Shown piece after piece: positions 32,456 to 44,130 of a stretch of 64,000 nt of DNA (the first letter of the stretch is position 1; every line of letters begins with the position of its first letter). Source of the stretch: Delphinus delphis (lineage: Eukaryota; Chordata; Mammalia; Artiodactyla; Delphinidae). The stretch is from contig NC_082700.1 in the NCBI RefSeq assembly GCF_949987515.2, forward strand, positions 35,799,380 to 35,863,379. The letters run 5' to 3'. Both the position numbers and the translations under genes were made by a program. Under the pieces are notes generated by a model, which was not told where the DNA came from, searched no databases, and was given only the letters and a program-made list of their open reading frames with translations.

Positions 32456-35400
32456 ATTTCAATTGTGGTTTTAGCTCTGACCTTAGGCTTTTTAAGAGAA
32501 ATTTTCTTTTTTTCTCCAGTGACAATAAGCACAGCATGAAGAGATCATTAATTAGCAGTCTTGCCCTAGTATTATTCTACTAACTTTAAAAATGGCATTA
32601 TGTTCTGGAGATTTGATTAGTTTTAAAGAATAGCATAATCTTTACAAATTGCCTCATGGTTTTATTTTTCCTGATATTTTCCTAGTTATTCAAGACTCCC
32701 AATAAAGATATCTAAAACTACATTTCCTTGTCTCACCACCAGCCACAGCATTTTGGATACTACAGTGAATTTAAATTTCCCAATGTTTCATTCACATGTG
32801 CTGATGATCAGTCACTTGGACTACTGGTCAGCATCTGTCATTGCCTCCTCTTCTGCTACTGACAGGCATTATTTTATGGAACCACTGAGTCGTGGTTGCT
32901 ATGGAGACTTCCTCCACTATTCCAAAGACAAATAGTATGCCATGTATTTCAACCAATAAAAAACCATCACACTTAACTGATACAAATATATTTCTTCCAA
33001 TTGTGGAGCAAATTTACCAAGCTTCCCAGTTTTGGGTTCTCAGTTGTTTGTCAAAACTTCTGTGATTATTTTCATTTATATAAATAGGTATTCTTCCAAG
33101 ATAACATCTTGTTCTTGTAATCCTGGCAGGAATCTGAAAGATGTAGCATATGAGTGATGCCTAATATATGTAAGGCTGCAATTACAAGTGCCCTTTTTCT
33201 CCCATTGTTGACATCCTTGCATCAAGTATATGTTCAACCTTCCCTTTCATTAGGAAGAAATACTTATCAAGAGATTTGTAAGTCCCTCACACACTCAGAT
33301 CTTTAGTGGATTCACTACAAGAATTGTCTGGGTGAGTCTGGATATATTTGATTTACAAGATATACCAATTTGAATCTCTGTCTCTGGAAATCTTACTGCA
33401 CTCTCAATTCTGTTATAAGAGTGTTACTTTTGTGTGCTAATTTATTATTTAATCATTTAGGTTAATTATTATTTAAACAGTAAGTTTATTTTGAAATATA
33501 TGTAGTTGTAAAAGAAATTTCAGTTAAAATAAAATTTTATTGAAAACTGCAGAAAGTAACCTTGTAAGAGATTTAAACGAATTCATTATCCTTTTGGTGG
33601 TGTGTTTAACTCCTATTCATTTTCCAGTTGGTTATGTGTACATATAAAGGGAGGTTACCACACATTTTTGAAGTTGTTTGTTATTAGGTTCAATAATTTC
33701 TAAGCTTCTATATAGAAAGTAAAGTACTATTCTCTACAAAGCTGCAAATCTCTTATGTATAAATTGTACTCATTTTATATTTGGGTCAGATGCTGATGTC
33801 ATTGGGAGCTACATGACAGAAATTAGTGCAGGAGCCTCAAAATATGCCCTTATTGATGTATTAATAGGATGGGAGAGCTGTCTTCAACAATGTTCTGATT
33901 CTTTGAATTATATGTAGAGCTCTAAGTCATAAGCATTTAAAATCCTCTTCTATTATAATGAACTGTTTCATTATTCACTTTCATTTTGTTTCAGTACACT
34001 TCATATTCCCATTAGTTGAATATACTTGAGAAGTTATCACCTGGGGATTCAAGAATGAATGAGTAATCTTTGAAGGGTAAGAAATCTGGGCAAGGATACT
34101 ATCACATGTTTAAAATAATGTATTGTCACAATTTTACACATACAATGGAGAGGTGTCATAATTCTTGAACTCCCAATCCTCCTCCAAAGAAGAGAGAATT
34201 AGAAGTTCTTTAAGAGACCTTTAGAAAATAGGTTACAAAAATTAGCATTCATGTTAGAGTGGCTAAGAACATTTACATTATATTATCAAATATTGTCTAC
34301 CACAAAAATTGTTTATCTCTTCTGACGTATTTAAGATTTTTATGAATACTTGATATATTTATATGCAGGATTGGTCTTATCCATGTGCAAAATATAAAGT
34401 GTCAAAAAGGATATAATTTTTATGGACCCAGGAAAATCTCTACCGAAAAAAGCACACACCAAAAAAAACATAGGCAAAAGAAGGAAACAAAGAAATGTGG
34501 GCAAAAGGAAGATAAGGCAACACTACCATTGGCCAGGGTCCCTCTGAAAGCCTTGACATTTCTTTAATAGAAAAAGACATCAACAACTTGTATGATGTAA
34601 CTAAAATTAACAATTACAATTTATCACTCTTCTAAGTGAGTTAGTACACTGTTGGAAATGACTGAGGATTAAATGGAGAGCAAGTTCTGATTATAGTATG
34701 AGAAGTCTTGGGAGAGGAAGGACACCATAATTCAGCTTCCTGTTGGGTCAGAGAGTCTGGTGCCCAAAGAGAAATGAAATATACTCTATAGTTGTAAACC
34801 AAAGATACGTTTGCTCAATTTATATAATGTCTGAACATTCTTGATCATATAATATTAATATGTTTATTTTGAGTTTTATTATTAGTTTTACTACTTTTAT
34901 AGGAAACCAAGGTGTATATAAATTCAGAATATCAGACCAGTGAAATCTGTTTAAAAAATGTATTTGCCATTATATTTTATACAAGATATTGGGCATTTGT
35001 GTTTATTGCTGACATTTGTTATAGTTAGAAAATGAATAAATGAATGAACTTTCAAATGTATCAATATATTTTGATTGTATTGTTTTAGTTTGGCCTTGTT
35101 ACTACCACTAATATACAAATTGTTACATCTGGAGTAAGTTTTGAAATCTATATTATCTAGAAATCTGTTTATACACAAAATTAATTCCAGTCATATTAAA
35201 AGAATAGAGATATTAAAAACAATATTTAAATATAAATAATAAAATGCAGGGAAAACTAAGAAGAAGTATCATGAATCATAAATACTTTTTGGAACCTATG
35301 GACGTTAGAAAAACTATTACTAAGTGTACTAAATCCAGAAGGTGGCACTCTTGTACTGTATTATGCAAACTTCTTGGTATTTCTCTTTCTCTGCATACAC

Positions 35401-36261
35401 CCACACATTTAAATGTATGTATTTGTATTTACAAGTATAAACACTTATAAACACATAAAACTGTATGCATTTATATAGTGAGTACTTGTTCACATGGCAA
35501 CATTATAATATGATTTTTATATTTGTCAATTTAATATTTTGCAAACTATATGAAGTTAAAAATATATTTCAGTAATTAATTTGGAACATTTTCTTAGTTA
35601 TCAAGTAATAGTTTTATTATATAGTTAGCATATGAATGCACTATTGTATAATTATTTTTTATACTAATTATACAATACAGTATTAAAGCAAATAATTTTG
35701 TTATATAAAATTCATATTCAAAATTAAAAGAAAATCACATTCATATACAGCAATTGTTTCACATTTTCAGTTTGCAATGGAGTACAAACATAACAGGTAA
35801 GTTACAGAGTAAATTGCCATGATTTAAATTCATTGTTTAATTTACTTAACTGTAAAGTGAAACATATGTAATAAAATTCAATTCTAGATCAAGGAAAAAG
35901 CAATGTGGGGTTGGTAACTACACAAGATTTTAATAACCAGATAACTGAATCCTACTTAACTCACTAAGAAATGATACTTCCAGCAAATATATAACATTAC
36001 ATACAAATAAAGCCTGAGGGAGAAAAACATAAAATAGCTACAGACAAATGTGTGGTGTGAAAAATAAAGATTGAAGGAAAAAACACAAACAAAAATTCAA
36101 AAGGAAGTGTAAGAATGTAAATGAAATATGAAAAGTCATCCTAAAGATGTGAAAACATTTTATTTGTGACAAAGCAAAATCTATTTTTTTCTAAGTTGTA
36201 CAGCCTAGTTCATTCATTTATCAATTTTCTCGGTCATTTCTCTTTATTTATATGGAGACAA
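32456..36261. other. Unassigned AT-rich DNA
   Basis: About 3.8 kb without recognised genes or repeats. It includes an AT-rich perfect inverted repeat at 35642-35677. Open frames at 32753-32935, 34385-34567 and 35244-35450 are short and unsupported. Confidence 0.5.
35642..35677. repeat. 12-bp perfect inverted repeat
   Basis: tattgtataatt (35642-35653) and aattatacaata (35666-35677) around a 12-nt spacer; can form an AT-rich cruciform or hairpin. Confidence 0.85.
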
Positions 36262-36450
36262 CATGATACAATGGACAGAGCATGGGGCTTTAACACAAAA
36301 CCTGGCTTGATGCAAGCTCTCTCCTGCTTCCAACTAGTGAGGTGACCTTGAGCAAGTGACTTATCCTGTCTGAGAAACCTGCAGCCCTGCAGAGAAACAA
36401 GGGCATTGTTACTTAGTGTTCAAAGCTGTTGTGACTGATTCATACTTAAC
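36262..36450 (+). mobile_element. MIR SINE remnant, plus strand
   Basis: 'acagagcatggggcttta', 'aggtgaccttgagcaagtga' and 'cttatcctgtctgag' match the MIR core region in order; the 3' half is badly decayed. Confidence 0.8.
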
Positions 36451-38637
36451 AAAAGTTACCTTCTTTTTTTTCAAGTTTTGTTATTGAGGGATGGTTTACA
36501 GTGCTAGGTAGGAAATTCAGAAACAAGTTCACATTATTGCTTTTTTGATGCCTTTTCACATCTGATTACAGCAAAGGAATCTTTCCTAAGTGCCTCATGT
36601 TTCATTTTTCTGAAGAAAACATGTAAATTCATGTGCTTAGTGTAAAATTCCATTTTCGAAATACTTGATTTTTATGAAAAGTAGGAGCATTTTTCTTTCT
36701 ATGCAAAAATGATTAAATCATGTTATTTTTCTTCTTGCTAGGTTGCTAAAGAAATCTGACATAATTTGCATTTGTATTCCCATGAAAAGTATTTCAAATT
36801 GGGTTGACAATATGTTTTACGGCTTGATTACCTTCCTAGAGGTTTTATGGTTGCATTTGTGGTTTATTTTTTGTAAGATAAAAATGTATGCTCAAACTGC
36901 TATAAATGAGTGTAAGTGATACCTTTCAAAAGCTGAATTAGATGTAAATCCCCCCAAACTACAAAGTGGTAGGTATCATTGCTCTAGATAGGTTTCCAGT
37001 ATAGTTGATTAGCCTAATAAATAGCAACATTAAATTGCTCAGAACAAAAACCCGATGAAAGAAAGAATGGTAATGGTGAAAAGAACTGTAAGTCAGAGGG
37101 ACTGACAATATGAGACAACGTTAAACTTCCAGTTCCTAAAACTTCCCTGCGAAGGGAAGAAAAAAAATTAAACATAATATCTTGTTCAGTTAATGTAACA
37201 TAGACGTTTTAAAGTATTTTCAAATAAATTAAGTTGTATTACTTTGAAGTTTAATAGTAACTCTAAATTTAGCAATTATTTCAAGCAGAATTGCATGAGA
37301 ATTATATACATCTGAGTAGGCAATTTTTTTGCTATTGTATTTATATATATATATATAAACATGTTATTATAAAGCAATTCAAAATCAAGATTTGGAAAAA
37401 TACTTAATGGTATAGAAGAATATTTATTTTTGCTAATATTTCAACTACCATTTCACAACTATTTATTAAGCATCCTCACAGACTGGGCCCCCTACTGAGC
37501 TCTGGGTTTGGTGTCTTGCATGTAGGTGACACTCAGGATGTGAAGGACAAAATAGTCCCCCTTATGATGGCCTTCCTTTCTGCATTCAGGATAAAGAGGC
37601 ATATAATTCCATCCATAGAATCAACATATTGGTGGGGTGAATTTAGATGATATTAATACTTTTATTAGTAAATATTCCAATGTCTCAACAATAGGCATAT
37701 ATTATTTGATAAATAGAGGAAAATAGATAAACATAAGTACACACACATACACACTACACACACATACACACAGAGAAAAGAGCGAGGCTGTTTTACCTGC
37801 AGTTATAGCTTCATCAGAGGTCAGATAAAAAGTGAGGAAAGGAAATAATCCTCCTACATCAACTATAGGCTATATCATCAAAACCCATAAAAAGGTCAAA
37901 GAAGTAGACAACCCCAAATACAAAATGTTTCTAATGATATTAGTCTGATGTTAGCAAAAAAATTAAATCCAGTGTCCCTGGTACTCATGCAGTCTTATTG
38001 TTTTTGATTTGACTCCTTCCGCTTCTTGATAACTTTCTCTCCTCTCTGAATCAGCACTGATAAACTCTTTAATGTATTCACTTCCTTCTCCATTAAAATC
38101 CCTGCTATATCAGGATTTAAAAAAATAGTTTGATTTCTATTTTGAATAAATATATAGTCAATGTCACTCTTTCCAATAAATAATGTCATATATGCAACAT
38201 TTGGCAAAAGATTTTAGTATAAGAACAATGGCACACAAATGAGCACAAAGCAGTACTTATTTTACTTTATGTTGTTATGTTATATTCTTTAAAATTAATT
38301 TACAAATGTTATTATACCTATTTAGTGTGATGGCTACTTGTTAGGTTTATTCCTTTTTTTCCCTTAGATGTCTTAATTTTTTTTTCTATTTTAGATTGTG
38401 TCTACCATATTACTTACAAAATAAGTCACAAGTAACTTAGAAATATTTTCACCCAATTTCTAATGTGATTTTCATACTTAAGTTTTAAAACAATTACTTA
38501 GAAGCAATTTTTGATGTGCTCTAAGTGTTAGAATGTCATACCCAGGCCCATCTGAATCAGAGATTAAAACAAAATCAGTGAATCATACATCCAGGACTTT
38601 AGATCTGTATTTGGAAATTGCTTGGTATTTTTAACCA
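36451..38637. other. Unassigned AT-rich DNA
   Basis: Short (TA)n at 37341-37357 and a CA-rich patch at 37739-37774. Nothing else recognised. Confidence 0.5.
37739..37774. repeat. (CA)n-like microsatellite, imperfect
   Basis: acacacacatacacac-type reiterations with interruptions. Confidence 0.85.
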
Positions 38638-39190
38638 TTTTATTGAGGTATGATTTAATTATTACAAACTTTATATATTTAAAGTATTCAACTCACTGGG
38701 TTTGGATATAAGTACACACTCATGAAACCATCACTACCATCAAGGCCATAGACATATCCATTACCTCCCAAAGTTTCCTCCCACTCTCTTTATTATTTGT
38801 GGTAAGAACACATAGGATCTAGCCTATTAGAAAATTTTAAATGTACAATACAATATTCTTAGCTATAGGCACTATGCTGTATATTAGATCTTCAGAACTT
38901 AATTATCTTGCATAAGTAAAATTTTATACCCTTTGACCATCACCTACTCCTTACTTCATTCCCCCAGCCCCTGGAAATCACCATTCTACCCTGTGCTTTT
39001 ACTCTTTTGACTATTTTAGATTCCACATGTTAGTGACATCATGTAATATTTGTCTTTCCGTGTTTGGCTTATTTCATTGAGCATAATGTCCTCTAGGTCC
39101 AGCCATGTTATCACAAATGGCAGGATTTCCTTTATTTTGTAAGACTGAATAATAATTCTATTGTATGTATATACCACATATTCTTTTTTA
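38638..39190 (-). mobile_element. Older L1 (L1M-type) 3' end, minus strand
   Basis: The plus strand begins with the antisense 3' terminus ('ccattttattgaggtatga') and continues through 'catgaaaccatcactac', 'ctggaaatcaccattctac' and 'tagattccacatgttagtg' into the ORF2 C-terminus ('aggtccagccatgtt'). 5'-truncated near 39190. Confidence 0.87.
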
Positions 39191-39255
39191 AAGATTACAG
39201 TGATTTTATTTTATTCTTTGTAGTACTTCTTTGTTTTTTCTAAATTTTCCATAGT

Positions 39256-39264
39256 GAGCATGTA

Positions 39265-39269
<5 letters not shown>
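39256..39269. repeat. Shared target-site duplication, copy 1
   Basis: gagcatgtattact. Its counterpart at the far end of the L1 is gagcatgtatcact (40092-40105), and a shorter copy (cgtgtattact, 39492-39502) follows the SINE. Confidence 0.85.
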
Positions 39270-39300
<31 letters not shown>

Positions 39301-39491
39301 GGTTCGCGGGCCTCTCACTGTTGTGGCCTCTCCCGTTGCGGAGCACAGGCTCCGCATGCAGCAGGCTCAGCGGCCATGGCTCACAGGCCCAGCCGCTCCG
39401 CGGCATGTGGGATCTTCCCGGACTGGGGCACAAATCCGTGTACCCTGCATCGGCAGGTGGACTCTCAACCACTGCGCCACCAGGGAAGCCC
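39270..39491 (-). mobile_element. CHR-2-type tRNA-derived SINE, minus strand, young
   Basis: About 30 uninterrupted T (39269-39298), then 'gcggttcgcgggcctctcac' and a head ending 'cgccaccagggaagcc'. Flanked by tgtattact at 39261-39269 and 39494-39502. It inserted exactly at the 3' junction of the neighbouring L1. The long pure tail suggests a recent insertion. Confidence 0.94.
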
Positions 39492-39502
39492 CGTGTATTA
39501 CT

Positions 39503-40091
39503 GTTTTATTGAAGTATAGTTGGTTTACTATCTTGTGTTAGTTTCAGGTGTACAGCAAAGTAATTCAGTTACACATAAATATTTTTTTCCGATTCTCTTC
39601 CACTATAGGTTAGTACAAGATACTGAATATTGTTCCCTGTGCTCTACAGTAAGTACTTGTTGTTTATCTATTTTATAAATAATGGTGTGTATCTGTTAAT
39701 TGCAAACTCCTAATGTATCCCCTCCAACTTTCCCCTATAGTAACCATAAATTTGTTTTCTATGTTTGTCAGTATGTTTCTGTTTTGTAAATAAGTTCATT
39801 TGCATTACTTTTTAGATTCCATGTATAAGTGATATCATATATTTGTCTTTGACTTACTTCACTCAGTATGATAATCTCTAGGTCCATTCATGTTGTTGCA
39901 AATGGCAATATTTCATTCTTTTCTATGGCCGAGAAATAGTCCATTTTATATATACTACATCTTCTTTATCCATTCATCTATTCATGGACACTTAGGTTGC
40001 TTCCGTGTCTTGGCCATTACAAATAGTGCTGCTATGAGCATTAGGGTGCATGTATCTTTTCGAATTACAGTTTTTGTCTTTTCCAGATGTA
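39503..40091 (-). mobile_element. L1 3' end, minus strand, 5'-truncated
   Basis: The plus strand reads antisense 3' UTR ('ttttattgaagtatagttgg', 'gtgttagtttcaggtgtac') then ORF2 C-terminus ('catctattcatggacac', 'taggttgcttccgtgtc') and stops at ~40088. The duplication gagcatgtat(t/c)act bounds it (39256-39269, with the SINE intervening, and 40092-40105). The sequences outside the duplications read as one continuous target. Confidence 0.9.
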
Positions 40092-40105
40092 GAGCATGTA
40101 TCACT
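40092..40105. repeat. Shared target-site duplication, L1 far end
   Basis: gagcatgtatcact, one mismatch to 39256-39269. Confidence 0.85.
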
Positions 40106-40324
40106 TTAATGATTAAAGAAAATAATTATTTAAAGTACATTCTATAGCATGGCACTCAAGGTCTTGGAAAGAATTCCGTTCCAGCTACTCTGTTATACCC
40201 CTCACTGTTTCCTAAACACATCAAGCATGTCCACACTTCCCTGCTTTTTTTCCTAAAGTTTCTACTGCTTGGAAGGCCTCACAAGAACTTGTAATGTATC
40301 ACAATTTCTTCCTTTTTTTTTTTT

Positions 40325-40410
40325 TATCACAATTTCTTTATCCACTCATCCCTCAGAGGATATTAAGGCTGTTTCCATATCTTGGCTATTCTAAACAGTA
40401 ATGTAAGGAA
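40325..40410 (-). mobile_element. Tiny L1 ORF2 fragment, minus strand
   Basis: 'ttctttatccactcatccct' and 'tccatatcttggctattct' are the antisense ORF2 C-terminal block. A T-run and a copy of tatcacaatttctt (40297-40310, repeated at 40325-40338) precede it. Confidence 0.6.
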
Positions 40411-40633
40411 ATTGCATAGTATTTCCATTCAGACATGGTTTCAGTTGCCTTTCTGATCTAAATGATGGTTAATAATAGTAAACTGTTGAAATACTACTCA
40501 TGTAATGTTCTAAAAACCACATCTTCTCACTTAGAAAGGAAATGGTTCACAATAATTCCTCAATCAGATGTTGCTACCAATTGTACTGGCACATTACGTA
40601 ATCAATAAATGCTTCTTACCATTACTATTATCA

Positions 40634-40668
40634 ATTATTATTATTGTTATTATTATTATTATTATTAC
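40634..40668. repeat. (ATT)n microsatellite
   Basis: att reiterations with one gtt interruption. Confidence 0.9.
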
Positions 40669-40751
40669 TCACATATTGAGTATCGACTCTGGATGAGGAT
40701 CTGCCGGTACTGGTGGGTGAACGTTCATGATCCTAAGGGAAATTAGTAGCT

Positions 40752-40965
40752 CATATTGACCAAGCACTTTGTATGTGCAAAGTGCTTTTACTAATTATAA
40801 CAATAAATCCTCAGAGCTTCTCTATGAAATAGGTGCTATTTGTATTTCCATTTCAGAGAATGTAAAGTTTAGACCCAGTAATCTGTCCAAGGTCAAGAGA
40901 ATACCTGGCTGAGCCAGGGTTAAACTACTTGACCTTTACCATAAAGCTAAATTCTTAATTGTCAC
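40752..40965 (-). mobile_element. MIR SINE remnant, minus strand
   Basis: 'gtgcaaagtgcttttac', 'aataaatcctcagagctt', 'ctatgaaataggtgctatt' and 'gtccaaggtcaagagaat' follow the MIR reverse complement in order. Confidence 0.82.
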
Positions 40966-43719
40966 ATACTCCAGGCAATGGAGAATGATAGGAAACTGAG
41001 TCACTGAGCTGAAGGACATTATAGATTATCTGGTTCTATTAATTTTACATACAGAGAAAATAGAGCACAATGAATTTGTGCCTTCTCTGTAGTCACAAAT
41101 TCAAAGGCAAAATCTAGTCTCTTTATTCAGAGTTTTATATTTGGTATGACTTCTAAAATAGCCTTGTGCCAATTTGGAAATGGGATCCCATCCCTTCTCT
41201 TCCTGTCAGTACTTATCAACAACTTATCTACTTAGTGTATCATGAAAGACTTTTTTTTTTTTTTTTGTGGAAAAACCATTTAACCACAATTCAAGAATCT
41301 TTTCCCCAGAATCTCTAAGTCTGATATTTGTGGGGCCTCGAACACATTTCTCTCTGTGACAATGAGTTCTTCATTTGTGTAAGATAAAAGAGTTGAATAT
41401 GATGAACTACATATTTAATAATGAACTACATTATTTAAAAACCTCTTAAAAACCATGGCATATACTGCTATTTTTCATTCTCCTAATTGTACTCTTGGGT
41501 ATTGTTGAGCCGTCAGTTACCATTGAAAATAATATTTTACACCTGTATAACTGAAGGACTCTTTCAAATTAACACATTTTTTCCTTGTAAGCAATCTGCA
41601 AATGTAGTTATTTTTTAAATTCCCTGTACAGTGAGAAAGCAGAAATTCAAGAGGTTAATTTCAACACTACCCATCTACCAAGTAGTAAAATGGAAATTCA
41701 GCCACAGTTCTTTGGATTCAACTTTCATTAGTCTGCTAAGTTCACCGGTCTTTAGAATAAAGCACAGTTTTACAACCTATGATGTGACTAAATGAAAAGT
41801 CAGAGGCATGAAACATGAACAAAATTGAAAAGAGAAGAATCTGCAATAAGTCTGGGAAGGAAATTAAAAGTAAAATAACTACTGATGGAAGGACTTGAAA
41901 TTGCTTGGAAAACAGGGAAGTTAGCATTTCCTCATTGATCTTGGGATATTTGGACACAAATTAAAAGGACAAATGACGGACTCCAGAATTTGGAAAGTTA
42001 TCGGTGAAATGTAGTCATTAGAGTGTTTTAGCATTATTCTCTTCAAGGTTATTAATTCACCTTTTAACATAACTTTAATGCTTTCTCTTCATTTGTCAGT
42101 TATTAGCTTTTGCCCTACGTTGGATTTTAATTACATTCACTTTCTTTGTCATTAGATGTGATGTGCTGGGTCATTCTGCCACTTCAAAAATCAGTTGATG
42201 AGACAGCTGATGTACTTCAATAAAATTCAGTGATTATTTTGGGTGAAATTACCCTTGTGTTGTTACTTCAGTACAAAACGTTTTGTAGTTTCTCTCGTCA
42301 TGCCTTAATATTTAGGATATAAAATTCAATATGTGTATGCGAAAGCGAGAATGTATAGAATATATTTTCACAGTCATAATGTCACTCTGCTAAGACAGTT
42401 TATTAATATAAGAGTATTACTGAAGAAAAAAAATATATCTTTGCATTGTTACTAAAAGCTATTGAGAAACCCTCTTAACTCTAGAGAGTTAGTGATAGAA
42501 AATGTAAAACAAAGACAATCTGTACTCTCATAAATTTTAGTGAAGGTTTTGAATATTTAGTTATGAGTTAGGTCATTTCATATGTATATACACATTTCAT
42601 ATGTATATATAATAATAGCACTTAAGGATTTATCCTTTATGACTCTAATGCATTTTTTGCATAGAAGGCTGAATGGATGGATGTTTTCAGTATAGCACTA
42701 ACATACATGCAAGTGTTGTAAAATGTAGGATAATGTAACATAAGAGTTGAAGTGTATTCTCCCATGTCACTCACCACATATAGGAAAAAAATGGCACAGT
42801 GGTCCTAGAAGACAGTAGTGAGTGTCTTGAACCAGAATATCTGAATTCAGTTTCAAACTCTCATACAATGTTTGAATCAGAGTGAATTGGTTGAATTCCT
42901 TCTCTGTGTCTTAGTTTCCTAGCAAAATAGGGATTTTTTTGCAGATTAGGGGATATTTTATGGACCAAATACATACATTAATTTTCACACGTAGGTAAAT
43001 TGCTTATAACAATTGCTGGCAAAAGGTAATCTCTCCCTGTATGTTATCTTTGTTGTGATTATTATTACATAGCAACCCTTTTATTTTTTCACCTATTTTT
43101 CCTGATTGGATTGCACACATAAATAATGAGCCAAGCTTGTCTCTGTTTCTTGAAACACTTATCCTGATTTTATCTCTTCCTCCTACCTCTACTCTACCTG
43201 GGGATGCTCTTGGAATGCATGTGGAGCAACCCTTTTGAGATCAATGACAGTTTCTGTCTCTCATAATCTGTAAGAGGCACCAAAGGACCACTAAGATCCA
43301 ACAATATACCTTTTATAGCTCTTTAAATAACAAAGTCTTGAGAGGAGCATGGTATGTGAACATTTTAATTCAGTTTCTGCTGGTATGTATTCACAGACAC
43401 CAAAGTAGACACAAAGAAATGGTTTTAAATTTACAACCTCCATTTTCTTTTTGGGTGGTTCTTTCTCAGGATTAGTAAGGTCTGTTGGTTCTCTTAGAAT
43501 TGGGGATGGATTCTCAGCAGGAGTCAGTCCTCTGTCTTGTACCTGGATATTGATACTTGGAATGTCATTGATGAGCATTTTAAGAGTTTTTAATCCCTTT
43601 TTGGCTCTGGGTCAGCTCTTCAAATGACCATGAATTTATACTGAGCCAGAAGTGCTGAAGAAAGCTTCATTACTCTGGATAAAGTGCAACACCATCATTC
43701 ATTTTTTAATTTAGGCTGT
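40966..43719. other. Unassigned AT-rich DNA
   Basis: A near-perfect ~19-bp duplication around 42574-42611 (catttcatatgtatata) is the only structure seen. The minus-strand open frame at 43291-43578 (95 codons) matches no family I know and has no supporting context. Confidence 0.5.
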
Positions 43720-44130
43720 GCTTCAAGTGTTGGAGGTTGTAATCAATTACATTAACACATGATGCAATTTGACTCATTTGAGCAATTTCAATCAGGGTTT
43801 CATCCTCATCATAGTGCTGAGACTGCTGTATTGAAAGTAAATAATGACCTTTTGATTGCAACAACGGGTGTTGTCTTTTATGATTTTGTTGGACCTTTTG
43901 GCAGCATTTGATGCAGTTAATCATGACATTTTATTGGCTGGTTTATATATTTTAGTAGGATTTTCTTAAATAAAAGTAAAACCAATTCAAAGTGCTATCT
44001 CAGTGATCTATTTAAATGTCTGTTTAGTAAGGTCATTTGATCTCTACTGTAGGATCCTACAAGACTGAAAGTGACTTTTTTCTGCTTTTCTATTTCTATT
44101 TTGTACAAATTCACTTTTTTATAGACAAAT
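43720..44130 (+). mobile_element. Ancient CR1/L2-clade LINE, reverse-transcriptase fragment, plus strand
   Basis: From 43789 the plus strand translates to QSGFHPHHSAETAVLKVNND, and from 43886, in the next frame, to LLDLLAAFDAVNHDILL. These match, in order and spacing, the RT motifs of the CR1/L2/L3 clade (QSGFRxxHSTETAL...ND, then LLDLSAAFDxVDHxIL). Further on, 'tgtaggatcctacaagac' (CRILQD) falls where CGVPQG is expected. A frameshift lies near 43870-43886. The enzyme is long dead; the fragment must predate placental radiation if it is L2 or L3. Confidence 0.8.

Noticed and set aside
32876..32912. RFX-like motif ggttgctatggagac
   Set aside because: Only one half-site is good and the second is imperfect; a single weak match in 64 kb carries little weight.
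34385..34567. Lys-rich 60-codon frame
   Set aside because: Comes from an A-rich stretch; no homology or context.
43291..43578. Minus-strand 95-codon open frame (MLINDIPSINIQVQDRG...) next to the CR1/L2 fragment
   Set aside because: No family recognised, no promoter, splice or poly(A) context; one open frame of this size in 64 kb of AT-rich DNA is within chance.
43706..43924. Minus-strand 72-codon open frame
   Set aside because: It is the antisense shadow of the LINE reverse-transcriptase fragment, which reads on the plus strand.
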